Numbered from the stretch's first letter, positions 1 through 7,066 are shown. The stretch is DNA of 47,865 bases from an uncultured Agathobaculum sp. (GCF_944384695.1 NZ_CALWUQ010000005.1:1-47865); one strand, 5' to 3'. The notes: generated by a model not told the origin, from the letters alone. Made by a program: numbers and translations.

Positions 1-40
1 GCTGTCACTTATAACAAAACATCAGGAAGGAGGATGTCAA

Positions 41-91
41 ATGGCAGTGTTCAGAGTTGAAAAGACAAAAGATTTTATTTGTGGCGGTTGA
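41..91 (+). pseudogene. N-terminal scrap of a replication-initiator/HTH protein
   Basis: A strong Shine-Dalgarno (GGAAGGAGG at about 26-34) precedes an ATG that opens a 16-codon peptide, MAVFRVEKTKDFICGG, ending in TGA. The first ten or so residues resemble the conserved start of helix-turn-helix/DnaD-like replication proteins carried by Firmicutes integrative elements, which usually open MAVFRVEK followed by a short aromatic stretch. Homology stops after about 12 residues, so this looks like a gene start cut off by a deletion. The identification rests on a very short match. It agrees with the other broken element genes just downstream. Confidence 0.4.
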
Positions 92-221
92 AGGGATAAA
101 AGGCAATTTCTCTATGATAGCAAAACGTTTCAGCAAAGTATTTCACAATATGAGGCATCTCGCCCACTGGAAAAATGCTAAATTTTGTGGTATCCTGAAA
201 AAACGATTAGGAGGCTATCCT

Positions 222-548
222 ATGACAGATGCACAGCAAAGAGAAGCTGCAAAGGCATTTGCAGAGTATTGAAAAAATCGTGGATATGAAAAAGGAGATA
301 GTCAGCCATTTTGGTTGTCCTTGTTGCGTGATGTATATGGCGTGGCGCATCCAGAACAATTTATTTCTTTTGAAGAGCAGGTGCATCTAGATCACACAAG
401 TTTTATCGACGGTGTTATTTCGGAAACCCATGTCCTGATTGAACAGAAAAGCCTCGGGAAGAAACTGAGCGATTCTCTTAGACAGTCGGACGGAACAAAA
501 CTCACCCCGTTTCAACAAGCAAAACGTTATTCAGCCGAATTACCCTAG
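222..548 (+). pseudogene. DNA methyltransferase (MmeI-like) N-terminal remnant
   Basis: The frame starts at ATG 222 behind AGGAGG (209-214) and reads MTDAQQREAAKAFAEY, a TGA stop at 270-272, then KNRGYEKGDSQPFW and on through LIEQKSLGKKL and FQQAKRYSAELP to TAG at 546-548. This matches the N-terminal domain of class I SAM-dependent DNA methyltransferases of the MmeI/type IIG kind carried on Firmicutes elements. In those proteins the residue after AEY is normally Trp, so the TGA is a TGG-to-TGA nonsense change. Only about 108 codons of a protein of roughly 900 or more remain; the catalytic NPPY region is missing. The serine recombinase fragment starts 2 nt after the end, so a deletion joined two element genes. 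Confidence 0.75.
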
Positions 549-550
549 CG

Positions 551-1042
551 ATGAATGCTGTAATATATGCACGTTATTCCAGTGAGAATCAACGGGAAGA
601 AAGCATCGAGGAACAGGTTAGAGATTGCATGGAGTATGCCAAGCGCAAAGGTCTGACCGTTATCGAAACTTACGTTGATCGTGCTCGTTCTGCAACAAGC
701 GATAATCGGCCGGATTTTCTGCGTATGGTTCATGATAGCACCAGAAAACAGTTTGAGGTCGTTTTGGTGTGGAAACTGGATCGTTTTGCTCGTAATTGGT
801 ATGATAGCGCGAAATACAAGGCATTTCTGCAGAAAAGTAACGTAAAGGTGCTTTCGGTTCGCGAAAACATCCCGGAAGGTAGCGATGGAATTTTGCTGGA
901 AGCCATTTTGGAAGCAATGGCAGAACATTTTTCTGTGGATCTCGCACAAAAGGTGACGCGCGGTATGAAAGAAAATGTGCTTAAGTGCCGTCATAACGGA
1001 GGCATTCCAGCGTTGGGGTATACGGTAGATAAAGATTTGTAA
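551..1042 (+). pseudogene. Serine recombinase, catalytic domain only (truncated)
   Basis: The 163 residues form a serine resolvase/invertase catalytic domain. The nucleophile Ser lies in YARYSSENQ (residues 7-15), the Arg-rich segment VWKLDRFARN is intact, and the linker helix region (ILEAMAEHFSVDLAQKV) follows. Large serine recombinases continue for another 300-400 residues with a recombinase domain, zinc ribbon and coiled coil; here the frame stops at TAA after GYTVDKDL. The fragment could fold but should not act as an integrase. There is no clear ribosome binding site, and the ATG lies 2 nt past the methyltransferase remnant. I read it as a relic. Confidence 0.75.
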
Positions 1043-1075
1043 AAAACCGCTCAAAAAGGACATGATTGAAAACTT

Positions 1076-1098
1076 TACCATGAACTATATGGTATAAT
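1076..1098 (+). promoter_or_regulatory. Candidate promoter/operator of the Imm70 gene
   Basis: TATAAT lies at 1093-1098, and a TTGAAA (1066-1071) stands 21 nt upstream, which is too far for an ideal -35. A 6-bp inverted repeat, TACCAT at 1076-1081 and ATGGTA at 1089-1094, overlaps the -10 and could be an operator. The -10 is convincing; the rest is tentative. Confidence 0.35.
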
Positions 1099-1157
1099 TA
1101 TGGTACGAACATCGTATGGACCCAATATTTATTTTAAAGTGCAATAGGAGGTGCGAT

Positions 1158-1574
1158 ATGGCAGTAGGATTTACGATAAAACGGTATTTGTACACGATTG
1201 GCGGCGGTGATTTTCTCCATGCGTTTTTCTCGACCGTATGTGGACGGCTGGAGAACGAACAATGGGGCAGCAAATATCCCTACATTATGCAGGAGTTATA
1301 TCAGGGTGAATTGTCTGCGGAACATTTGCAGCAGGCGGCAGAAGAGCTGGTGCAGATAGAGAAGGGCCTTGCTCAGTTCGCGCCCGATCAGGTGATCTGG
1401 GATATCGAGGATCGTTCGCTGATGCCGCCATGGGGCGATCAGATCAGTGACTCGATTACAGACCTCAGCAATTACTTTGTGACCAGCAGCGGCGAGGATT
1501 TTCTGGAAGTGTTTCACAGCGCATTGACCAAGGCGCAGCAGCTTCAGGTTCCGCTGCGCATTCAGGCGTTATAG
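1158..1574 (+). CDS. Imm70 family immunity protein
   Basis: This 138-residue cytosolic protein starts at ATG 1158 behind AGGAGG (1146-1151, 6-nt spacing). The sequence (GFTIKRYLYTIGGGDFLH, WGSKYPYIMQELY, VIWDIEDRSLMPPWGD, ITDLSNYFVTSSGEDF) fits the Imm70 family. These are predicted immunity proteins of polymorphic toxin systems that neutralise a toxin domain of a rival strain or the cell itself. No toxin gene is present in the window, so it is an orphan immunity gene here. Its place in the last kilobase of an element remnant suggests cargo. A second, 5'-truncated copy lies at 6899-7066 with the same motifs. The partner toxin cannot be inferred. Confidence 0.8.
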   Translation: MAVGFTIKRYLYTIGGGDFLHAFFSTVCGRLENEQWGSKYPYIMQELYQGELSAEHLQQAAEELVQIEKGLAQFAPDQVIWDIEDRSLMPPWGDQISDSITDLSNYFVTSSGEDFLEVFHSALTKAQQLQVPLRIQAL

Positions 1575-1590
1575 GGCTATAGAAGCCGCG

Positions 1591-1660
1591 TTGTGGTATG
1601 CTGGTTTGGCGTCCATATTTGGCGTCCGCAGCCTGTTTTTGGTGGCCTGCCTTACCTGAG
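1591..1660 (+). repeat. Dispersed intergenic repeat, copy 1
   Basis: Bases 1591-1660 align without gaps to 14831-14900 at roughly 64% identity. The best block contains CGTCCGCAGCCTG (1623-1635 and 14863-14875). Both copies lie outside genes, and neither carries a convincing gene. They look like diverged members of a dispersed repeat family. The base-by-base alignment was done by eye. Confidence 0.4.
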
Positions 1661-1743
1661 AAACACGGGATATTACGCAGAAAAACGGTCATAAACTGCA
1701 CTTTCGAAGCAGTAATCAGCGGGTGTACAGTAGCGACAAACCC

Positions 1744-1788
1744 CTCCGACTCCAAAGGCCGTGCGTTCGAATCGCATCGGGCGTACCA
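1744..1788 (+). mobile_element. 3' half of tRNA-Arg(CCG): attachment-site remnant
   Basis: The segment reads as tRNA positions 32-76. It has an anticodon loop CTCCGAC (1744-1750, anticodon CCG), 3' anticodon stem TCCAA (1751-1755), variable loop AGGCC, T stem GTGCG/CGCAT around the canonical loop TTCGAAT (1766-1772), 3' acceptor strand CGGGCGT (1778-1784), discriminator A and CCA. No matching 5' half exists upstream: neither ACGCCCG nor TTGGA is in place. Homology therefore begins exactly at the anticodon loop, a preferred crossover point for tyrosine integrases. I infer an att site whose element lies to the left and whose intact tRNA is beyond base 1. Confidence 0.8.
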
Positions 1789-1794
1789 GATGTC

Positions 1795-1838
1795 AATAAT
1801 CCGAACGTATTCTTCTTGGAAGAGCCGTTCGGATTATT
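1795..1838 (+). terminator. Hairpin downstream of the tRNA remnant
   Basis: A perfect 13-bp inverted repeat (AATAATCCGAACG at 1795-1807; complement at 1826-1838) surrounds an 18-nt loop and is followed by TTTCTTTC. It is probably the terminator of the original tRNA-Arg gene, left behind with its 3' half. Confidence 0.7.
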
Positions 1839-1848
1839 TCTTTCAAGC

Positions 1849-1879
1849 AAAAAGCCACGAGAATTTCTCGCGGCTTTTT
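1849..1879 (+). terminator. Strong intrinsic terminator
   Basis: AAAAAGCCACGAGA (1849-1862) pairs with TCTCGCGGCTTTTT (1866-1879) across a 3-nt loop with one mismatch. The A-run and T-run flanks make it potentially bidirectional. It insulates the catabolic cluster from the element remnant. Confidence 0.85.
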
Positions 1880-1891
1880 CTTTAGTGACAA

Positions 1892-1910
1892 CCACCAGCT
1901 TCGCTGGTGG
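1892..1910. repeat. Short perfect hairpin before the aminotransferase gene
   Basis: CCACCAGC-TTC-GCTGGTGG is a perfect 8-bp stem with a 3-nt loop and no T-tract. It sits 45 nt before the aminotransferase start. It could be a 5'-leader hairpin or an operator; I cannot tell which. Confidence 0.5.
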
Positions 1911-1955
1911 ATGTGTTCATTGTTTTGATTCCAGACGATCAGGCGGCAGAAAGAA

Positions 1956-3173
1956 ATGAAACTCAAGGACACCGGCCGCACGGCACAGGATATCAAAGAT
2001 CTGGTCAGCAAATACATGATCGAAACCTATGAGCGTTTCGACTTTATCGCGGAAACCGCCGAAGGCATGTACCTTTACGATGAAAAGGGCACTCCATATC
2101 TGGATTTTTACGCGGGCATCGCGGTCAACTCGGCCGGCAACCGCAATCCGAAGGTGGTAGCCGCTGTCAAGGATCAGGTGGACGACATCATGCATACCTT
2201 CAACTATCCGTACACCATCCCACAGGCGCTTCTGGCTGAAAAGGTGTGCACCACAATCGGCATGGACAAGATTTACTTCCAAAACTCGGGCACCGAGGCC
2301 AACGAAGCCATGATTAAGATGGCGCGCAAATACGGCGTCGAGACCTACGGGCCGCATAAATACGACATCGTGACCGCAAAAATGGGCTTCCATGGCCGCA
2401 CCTTTGGTTCCATGTCGGCCACCGGCCAGCCGGATAACGCCTGCCAGATTGGCTTCGGCGACATGACCCCCGGCTTCACCTATGCCGATTACAACGATTT
2501 GGAATCCTTTCGTAACGCCTGTACCGAAAACACCATTGCCATTATGGTCGAGCCGGTTCAAGGCGAGGGCGGCGTCCATCCGGCCACCCCGGAATTCCTG
2601 TGCGGCCTGCGCAAGCTGTGCGACGAAAAGGGCATGCTGCTCCTGCTGGACGAAGTGCAGACCGGCTGGTGCCGCACCGGCCGTGTGATGAGCTACATGC
2701 ACTACGGCATCAAGCCTGACATCGTTTCCATGGCCAAGGCTCTGGGTGGCGGCATGCCGATTGGCGCCATCTGCGCGACTGCCGAAGTCGCCAAGGCATT
2801 CACTGCCGGTTCGCACGGCACCACCTTCGGCGGCCATCCGGTCAGTACCGCGGCGGCACTGGCTGAAATCGACGAACTGCTCAGCCGCGATTTGGCCGGC
2901 AATGCGCAGAAGATGGGCGACTATTTCTCGGCCAAGCTGGAAACCCTGCCGCATGTCAAGGAAGTCCGTCACCAAGGTTGCCTGATTGGCGTGGAGTTTG
3001 ACGGCTTTGCCACGGCGACCGACATCAAGCACAAGTGTCTGGACAAGCATCTGCTGGTGACTGCCATCGGCGCAAATGTCATCCGTATGGTGCCGCCGCT
3101 CATCCTGACCGAGGACGACTGCGACAAGGCTTACGCGATTTTGAAAGAAGCCGCCGAAGAACTGAGTAAATAA
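1956..3173 (+). CDS. Class III PLP aminotransferase (acetylornithine/omega-amino-acid type)
   Basis: The 405-residue protein is a fold-type I class III transaminase. Visible landmarks are YLDFYAGIAVNSAGNRNP near the start, FQNSGTEANEAMIKMARK (cofactor phosphate binding), FHGRTFG, VEPVQGEGG, LLLLDEVQTGWCRTG (the Asp that binds the PLP ring nitrogen), and SMAKALGGGMPIGAI with the Schiff-base Lys. It is full length for this family, which covers acetylornithine, ornithine, GABA, 5-aminovalerate and taurine transaminases; motifs alone do not fix the substrate. No arginine biosynthesis genes are nearby. Instead, a permease and an iron alcohol dehydrogenase follow, so I favour catabolism of an amine-bearing acid. 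The ribosome binding site is weak. Confidence 0.85.
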   Translation: MKLKDTGRTAQDIKDLVSKYMIETYERFDFIAETAEGMYLYDEKGTPYLDFYAGIAVNSAGNRNPKVVAAVKDQVDDIMHTFNYPYTIPQALLAEKVCTTIGMDKIYFQNSGTEANEAMIKMARKYGVETYGPHKYDIVTAKMGFHGRTFGSMSATGQPDNACQIGFGDMTPGFTYADYNDLESFRNACTENTIAIMVEPVQGEGGVHPATPEFLCGLRKLCDEKGMLLLLDEVQTGWCRTGRVMSYMHYGIKPDIVSMAKALGGGMPIGAICATAEVAKAFTAGSHGTTFGGHPVSTAAALAEIDELLSRDLAGNAQKMGDYFSAKLETLPHVKEVRHQGCLIGVEFDGFATATDIKHKCLDKHLLVTAIGANVIRMVPPLILTEDDCDKAYAILKEAAEELSK

Positions 3174-3183
3174 AATGTCCGGA

Positions 3184-3214
3184 GGGCTTGGCCGGCATGG
3201 GCCGGCCAAGGCCC
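3184..3214 (+). other. GC-rich hairpin between aminotransferase and kinase genes
   Basis: CTTGGCCGGC (3187-3196) pairs perfectly with GCCGGCCAAG (3201-3210) across a 4-nt loop, and flanking G and C runs can extend the stem past one bulged G. No T-run follows and the next ribosome binding site comes 11 nt later. An mRNA-stability or processing element within an operon is more likely than a terminator. Confidence 0.6.
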
Positions 3215-3237
3215 CCCGTAAAAAGGAGAAACCCACG

Positions 3238-3843
3238 ATGCAGGACTTTATTCTTACCATCGGTTGTGAGTACGGCAGCGGCGGGCCGGATATCGCCAAA
3301 ATGATTGCCAAGGATCTGGGATATCCGTGCTATGACCGCGCTATCATTGATCGTATCATTGAAGAGACCGGCCTTTCCAAGGAAATGGCCGAAAAATTAG
3401 AAGCCGGCGTGGAGGTGCGCGGCCGCAGTCAGGTGCTGCAAAACACCGCCAGCCCCAGCAAATACTCCATCCTGACCGACCGCGTGGTTTATCTGCAAAC
3501 CCAGATTATCCGCAAGCTGGCCGACCGCGGCCCGTGTGTCATCGTGGGCCGGTGCAGCGACTATGTGCTGCGCGACCACAGCGATGTGCTCAATGCGTTT
3601 GTTTATGCGCCCGAGGCCGAGCGGCTGGGGCACATTATGGATGTGCTCAAGGTTTCTGAAGAGGCGGCGCGGGTGCTCATCGACAAGAACGACCGGCAGC
3701 TGCACGCGCGTTACAAGCAGATGACCGGCACCTATCGCGGCGACCGGCACAACCGGCATATTTTGATTGACAGCAGTGTGCTGGGCTTTGAAAAAACGGC
3801 CAAATTCATCGAAGACTTTGCCAAGCAGAAGTTTGGCGGCTAA
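3238..3843 (+). CDS. Cytidylate kinase-like family protein
   Basis: The protein has 201 residues from ATG 3238, preceded by AAGGAGA. It opens with the family-typical P-loop-like segment GCEYGSGGPDIAKMIAKDLG (residues 9-28), then YDRAIIDRIIEETGLS, a central CVIVGRCSDYVLRD (nucleotide-binding core), and RNRH-like C-terminal segments. Members are annotated as cytidylate kinase-like but lack the length of Cmk, and their substrate is unknown. It sits between the transaminase and the permease in what looks like one transcription unit, so a role in the same pathway or its control is possible. I would not assume CMP kinase activity. Confidence 0.8.
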   Translation: MQDFILTIGCEYGSGGPDIAKMIAKDLGYPCYDRAIIDRIIEETGLSKEMAEKLEAGVEVRGRSQVLQNTASPSKYSILTDRVVYLQTQIIRKLADRGPCVIVGRCSDYVLRDHSDVLNAFVYAPEAERLGHIMDVLKVSEEAARVLIDKNDRQLHARYKQMTGTYRGDRHNRHILIDSSVLGFEKTAKFIEDFAKQKFGG

Positions 3844-3925
3844 CACGGATTGCTAACAAAGATGTTAGAACCATTCGGGGTGAATGTTCGGCATCTTTTT
3901 ATTTTGCTCGAAAGGACGATGCAAA

Positions 3926-5473
3926 ATGGAAAACAAAAAAACATCCTCGTTCGACAAGGTCCTCGGGGCATGGGATATCCTCGTGATTGCATTCGGCGCC
4001 ATGATTGGCTGGGGCTGGGTGGTCTCCTCGGGCGACTGGATTAACACCGGCGGCGCCGTGGGCGCGGCCATCGGCTTTGCCATCGGCGGCATCATGATTT
4101 TTTTCGTGGGCCTGACCTATGCTGAACTGACAGCCGCCATGCCGCAGTGCGGCGGCGAGCACGTATTCAGTCACCGCGCCATGGGGCCGGTCGGCTCGTT
4201 CATCTGCACTTGGACGATTGTGCTGGGCTATGTGAGCGTCGCCTGCTTTGAAGCGTGCGCGCTGCCCACCATCATCACCTATATCTACCCCGATTTCTTG
4301 CAGGGGTATCTGTATACGGTCGCCGGGTTTGACGTGTATGCGTCCTGGCTGATTGTCGCCATTCTGGTCGCCATCTTTATGACCTATGTCAACATCATGG
4401 GCGTGAAGACAGCCGCCTTCCTCCAGACGGTTCTGACCGTCATCATCGGTTTGGTCGGCATTTTGCTGATCGTCGCGTCGGTGTTTACCGGCTCGGCCGA
4501 CAATCTGCAGGGCCAGGTCTTTGCCAGCGACACATCGCCTTTGCACGGCATCCTCAAAGTCGCACTCATAACCCCCTTCTTCTTTATCGGCTTTGACGTC
4601 ATCCCGCAGGCCGCCGAAGAGATCAACGTAGACCTCAAGAAAATCGGCAAAATCCTGATTTTGTCCATTGTTCTGGCGGTTGTGTTCTATGCGCTCATCA
4701 TTCTGGCGGTCGGCTATGTGCTGCCCCACAGCGAAATTCTGGCCTCCCTGTCCGGCTCCGGTCTGGTCACCGCCGACGCTATGGCTAAGGCCTTCCACAG
4801 CTCCATCATGGCCAAGGTGCTGATTGTGGGCGGCATGTGCGGCATCGTCACCAGCTGGAACTCCTTCCTCATGGGCGGCAGCCGCGCCATGTACTCCATG
4901 GCCGAATCCTACATGATTCCGAAATTTTTCGCCAAGCTCCATCCCAAGCACAAGCCCCCGATTAACGCCCTGTATCTGGTTGGCCTGCTGACCGTTTTGG
5001 CGCCCTTCGCCGGTCGTGAAATGCTGGTTTGGATTGTGGACGCCGGTAACTTCGGCTGCTGCGTGGCCTATTGCATGGTGGCGTTTTCTTTCCTCATTCT
5101 GCGCAAGAAGGAACCCAACCTGCCCCGACCGTACAAGGTCGGCCCGTATAAGTTCGTCGGCGTCATGGCCGTACTCATGTCCGGTTTCATGGTGGCCTGC
5201 TATCTGGTACCCGGTTCTGGCGCGACGCTGGTTTGGCAGGAATGGCTGATGGCTGGCGGCTGGGTTGTGCTGGGCGGCATTTTCTTCGTCGTCTGCCGTA
5301 TTCGCTATAAGGAAAAGTTCGGCTCTCTGGTGGAAATCATTTCGGATGCCGATGCTGCAACGCTTCAGGCGTCCGACCGTGAGCTTGACCGAGCGCTCGA
5401 TAACGCAATTGAAGCCGCCATTGAAGCGGCGATTGCAACCGTATTAAATGAGGAGGCTGCCAAACAGCTATGA
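3926..5473 (+). CDS. APC-superfamily amino acid permease
   Basis: This 515-residue membrane protein carries about 12 hydrophobic segments. The first helix region (ILVIAFGAMIGWGWVVSSG) has the broken-helix signature of APC transporters, and a second conserved stretch is FFFIGFDVIPQAAEEI. A charged, helical C-terminal tail of about 50 residues (IEAAIEAAIATVLNEEAA) follows the last helix. I chose ATG 3926 because AAAGGA (3911-3916) precedes it; an in-frame upstream extension has no ribosome binding site. It should import an amino acid or amine as a proton or sodium symporter or exchanger. Its stop overlaps the next gene (ATGA, 5470-5473), so it is probably translationally coupled to the dehydrogenase and feeds the same pathway. 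Confidence 0.85.
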   Translation: MENKKTSSFDKVLGAWDILVIAFGAMIGWGWVVSSGDWINTGGAVGAAIGFAIGGIMIFFVGLTYAELTAAMPQCGGEHVFSHRAMGPVGSFICTWTIVLGYVSVACFEACALPTIITYIYPDFLQGYLYTVAGFDVYASWLIVAILVAIFMTYVNIMGVKTAAFLQTVLTVIIGLVGILLIVASVFTGSADNLQGQVFASDTSPLHGILKVALITPFFFIGFDVIPQAAEEINVDLKKIGKILILSIVLAVVFYALIILAVGYVLPHSEILASLSGSGLVTADAMAKAFHSSIMAKVLIVGGMCGIVTSWNSFLMGGSRAMYSMAESYMIPKFFAKLHPKHKPPINALYLVGLLTVLAPFAGREMLVWIVDAGNFGCCVAYCMVAFSFLILRKKEPNLPRPYKVGPYKFVGVMAVLMSGFMVACYLVPGSGATLVWQEWLMAGGWVVLGGIFFVVCRIRYKEKFGSLVEIISDADAATLQASDRELDRALDNAIEAAIEAAIATVLNEEAAKQL

Positions 5474-6606
5474 AAAATTTTGTCTATTATCTTCCGGTTC
5501 AAATTGTATTCGGCTGCGGCCGTGTCGCAGAGGCTGGTGCCCTGACAGCGCCCTACGGCAAGAAAGCGCTCATCGTCACCGGTCGTTCGAGCGCCAAAAA
5601 ATCCGGCCTGTATGACCGGGTCAAAAACAGCTTAGCCGAAGCTGGGGTTGATTCGGTGCTGTTTGACCAGGTTTCCCAGAACCCGTTGACCACCACCGTG
5701 GAGGAGGGCACCCGTCTGGCGACCGAGCAAGGCTGCGACGTCGTGGTTGCCATCGGCGGCGGCTCAATCATGGACTGCGCTAAGGGCATTGCCTTTATGG
5801 CGTGCAATGACGGCGATATCAACGATTATATCTTCAACCGCAAGCAGAGTGACCGCGCGCTGCCGCTCATCCTCATCCCAACCACCTGCGGCACCGGCTC
5901 GGAGGGCAACGGCTTCGCCGTGCTCACCAATCCGGAAAACGGCGACAAAAAGAGCTTGCGCTGCTCGGCTATCATTGCCAAGGTGTCCATCGTGGACCCA
6001 GAGTGCATGCAGACCATGCCCAAAAAGGTGCTCGCTTCGGTCGGGTTCGACGCTTTGTGCCATTGCATCGAAGCGTATACTTCCAAGATTGCGCAGCCGT
6101 TCAGCGACGCGCTCAGCCTGTACGCCATCGAAGCCATTGCCGAAAATCTGGTGGGCCTCTACACCGGGGCTGACACTAGCGCCGAGGCATGGGAGAAGGT
6201 CACGATTGCTTCGACCATCGGCGGCATGGTCATCAACACGGCGGGCGTCACCTTGGCGCACGGCATGGAGCACCCGGCCAGCGGACTGAAGGATATCGTG
6301 CATGGTCAGGGGCTGGCAGCGCTGACGCCGGCCGTTATCGAAGCCTCTTATCCGGGTGCGCCCGAGAAGTTCGCGCGCATTTCCAAACTGCTGGGCGGTC
6401 AGGATGCGGCCGACTGCGCCGCACAGGTGCAGGCGTTGCTGCAAAAGCTCAACCTCACCTGCACGTTGGGCGATTTGGGCCTGACCGAAGCGGACATCCC
6501 GTGGATGGCCGAAAACTGCATGAAGGTTTCTGCGGCCAGCGTGACCAACAACCCTGTGGTCTTTACGCAGGAGCAGATTGCGGATATCTATCGCAAAGCC
6601 CTGTAA
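5470..6606 (+). CDS. Iron-containing alcohol dehydrogenase
   Basis: The 378-residue protein is a group III (Fe-type) NAD(P)-dependent alcohol dehydrogenase. It shows GGGSIMDCAKG (dinucleotide-phosphate binding, about residues 96-106), PTTCGTGSEGNGF, the metal-binding stretch FDALCHCIEAY with Asp and His, and AHGMEHPASG with two further His ligands. Length is normal. Family members reduce aldehydes, including succinate semialdehyde to 4-hydroxybutyrate, to the alcohol in fermenters. It overlaps the permease gene by 4 nt. In the cluster it would dispose of the aldehyde or semialdehyde made by the transaminase; that link is inference. Confidence 0.88.
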   Translation: MKNFVYYLPVQIVFGCGRVAEAGALTAPYGKKALIVTGRSSAKKSGLYDRVKNSLAEAGVDSVLFDQVSQNPLTTTVEEGTRLATEQGCDVVVAIGGGSIMDCAKGIAFMACNDGDINDYIFNRKQSDRALPLILIPTTCGTGSEGNGFAVLTNPENGDKKSLRCSAIIAKVSIVDPECMQTMPKKVLASVGFDALCHCIEAYTSKIAQPFSDALSLYAIEAIAENLVGLYTGADTSAEAWEKVTIASTIGGMVINTAGVTLAHGMEHPASGLKDIVHGQGLAALTPAVIEASYPGAPEKFARISKLLGGQDAADCAAQVQALLQKLNLTCTLGDLGLTEADIPWMAENCMKVSAASVTNNPVVFTQEQIADIYRKAL

Positions 6607-6619
6607 GGGGACGCGGAAC

Positions 6620-6823
6620 ATGGAATACAGAAACGCGACTCCGGCGGATTTTGAAACGGCGTTTGCTTGGATAGAGCAGCTTTGGTCGTATCGTACCTAC
6701 GACCGGGCGCGCGACTGTCGGGCGCTCATCTTGGACTCCGGTCTGTCTCGCGTAGCGGCCCACCAGTTTTACGAACATATTGGCTTTGAAAAGAGCTGTT
6801 ATGGCTTTGAAAAGCCCTTATAA
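6620..6823 (+). pseudogene. GNAT acetyltransferase with internal in-frame deletion
   Basis: Sixty-seven codons from ATG 6620 (AGGGGA upstream) start like a GNAT protein (MEYRNATPADFETAFAWIEQLW, split here only by the reading) and end like one (CRALILDSGLSR, AHQFYEHIGFEKSCYGFEK). Between residues about 28 and 32 the central 70-80 residues expected for the fold are missing, including the acetyl-CoA pyrophosphate loop (Q/RxxGxG/A). Frame is kept across the junction. The product cannot bind acetyl-CoA normally, so I call it a deletion pseudogene. It follows the dehydrogenase by 13 nt and may still be co-transcribed. Confidence 0.8.
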
Positions 6824-6833
6824 ACGGCATAAA

Positions 6834-6880
6834 CAGCCGGGAACCCGTCCTTTGGGTGGATTCCCGGCTGCTTCTCTTTT
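6834..6880 (+). terminator. Terminator of the aminotransferase-dehydrogenase cluster
   Basis: CAGCCGGGAA (6834-6843) pairs with TTCCCGGCTG (6861-6870), followed by CTTCTCTTTT. It closes the cluster that begins at 1956. Confidence 0.85.
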
Positions 6881-6898
6881 GGGGCATTTCAGAAGGGG

Positions 6899-7066
6899 CA
6901 GATAGGGCAGGGGCTTACTCAGCTTGCGCCCAATCAGGTGATTTGGGATATCGCGGACCGTGGGGAGAGCAGCAACTCGATTACCAATCTTGGCAATTAC
7001 TTTCAGACCGGCAGCGGCGAGGGCTTTCTTGAAGTGTTCCATACTGCACTGACCAAAGCACAAAAT
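6899..7066 (+). pseudogene. Truncated second Imm70 copy
   Basis: The frame reads QIGQGLTQLAPNQVIWDI, ADRGE, then SNSITNLGNYFQTGSGEG and FLEVFHTALTKAQN. This parallels QIEKGLAQFAPDQVIWDI and FLEVFHSALTKAQQ of the intact gene at 1158-1574. The first 70 residues or so are missing, and about six residues with the PPWGD stretch are deleted. There is no start codon in a suitable place, and after AQN the frame runs into unrelated A+T-rich sequence. It lies right after the cluster terminator and right before the A+T-rich ABC/two-component block, so it may mark a recombination joint. Confidence 0.8.

Noticed and set aside
270..272. TGA in the methyltransferase frame as recoded Trp or selenocysteine
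   Set aside because: Genes across the window use TGA as a normal stop (for example 3926-5473 and 19916-20827 end or continue in line with standard code), no selenocysteine element is visible, and the gene is truncated anyway.
1917..3311. Long minus-strand frame of 464 codons opposite the aminotransferase
   Set aside because: It mirrors the codon pattern of the plus-strand gene, has no ribosome binding site and resembles no protein. Several similar long antisense frames (for example 5764-6621, 28414-29901, 35141-37294, 45663-47780) are rejected for the same reason.
3238..3843. Calling the kinase-like gene cmk
   Set aside because: It belongs to the shorter cytidylate-kinase-like family, not to the core Cmk family, and it is not beside the usual cmk neighbours.
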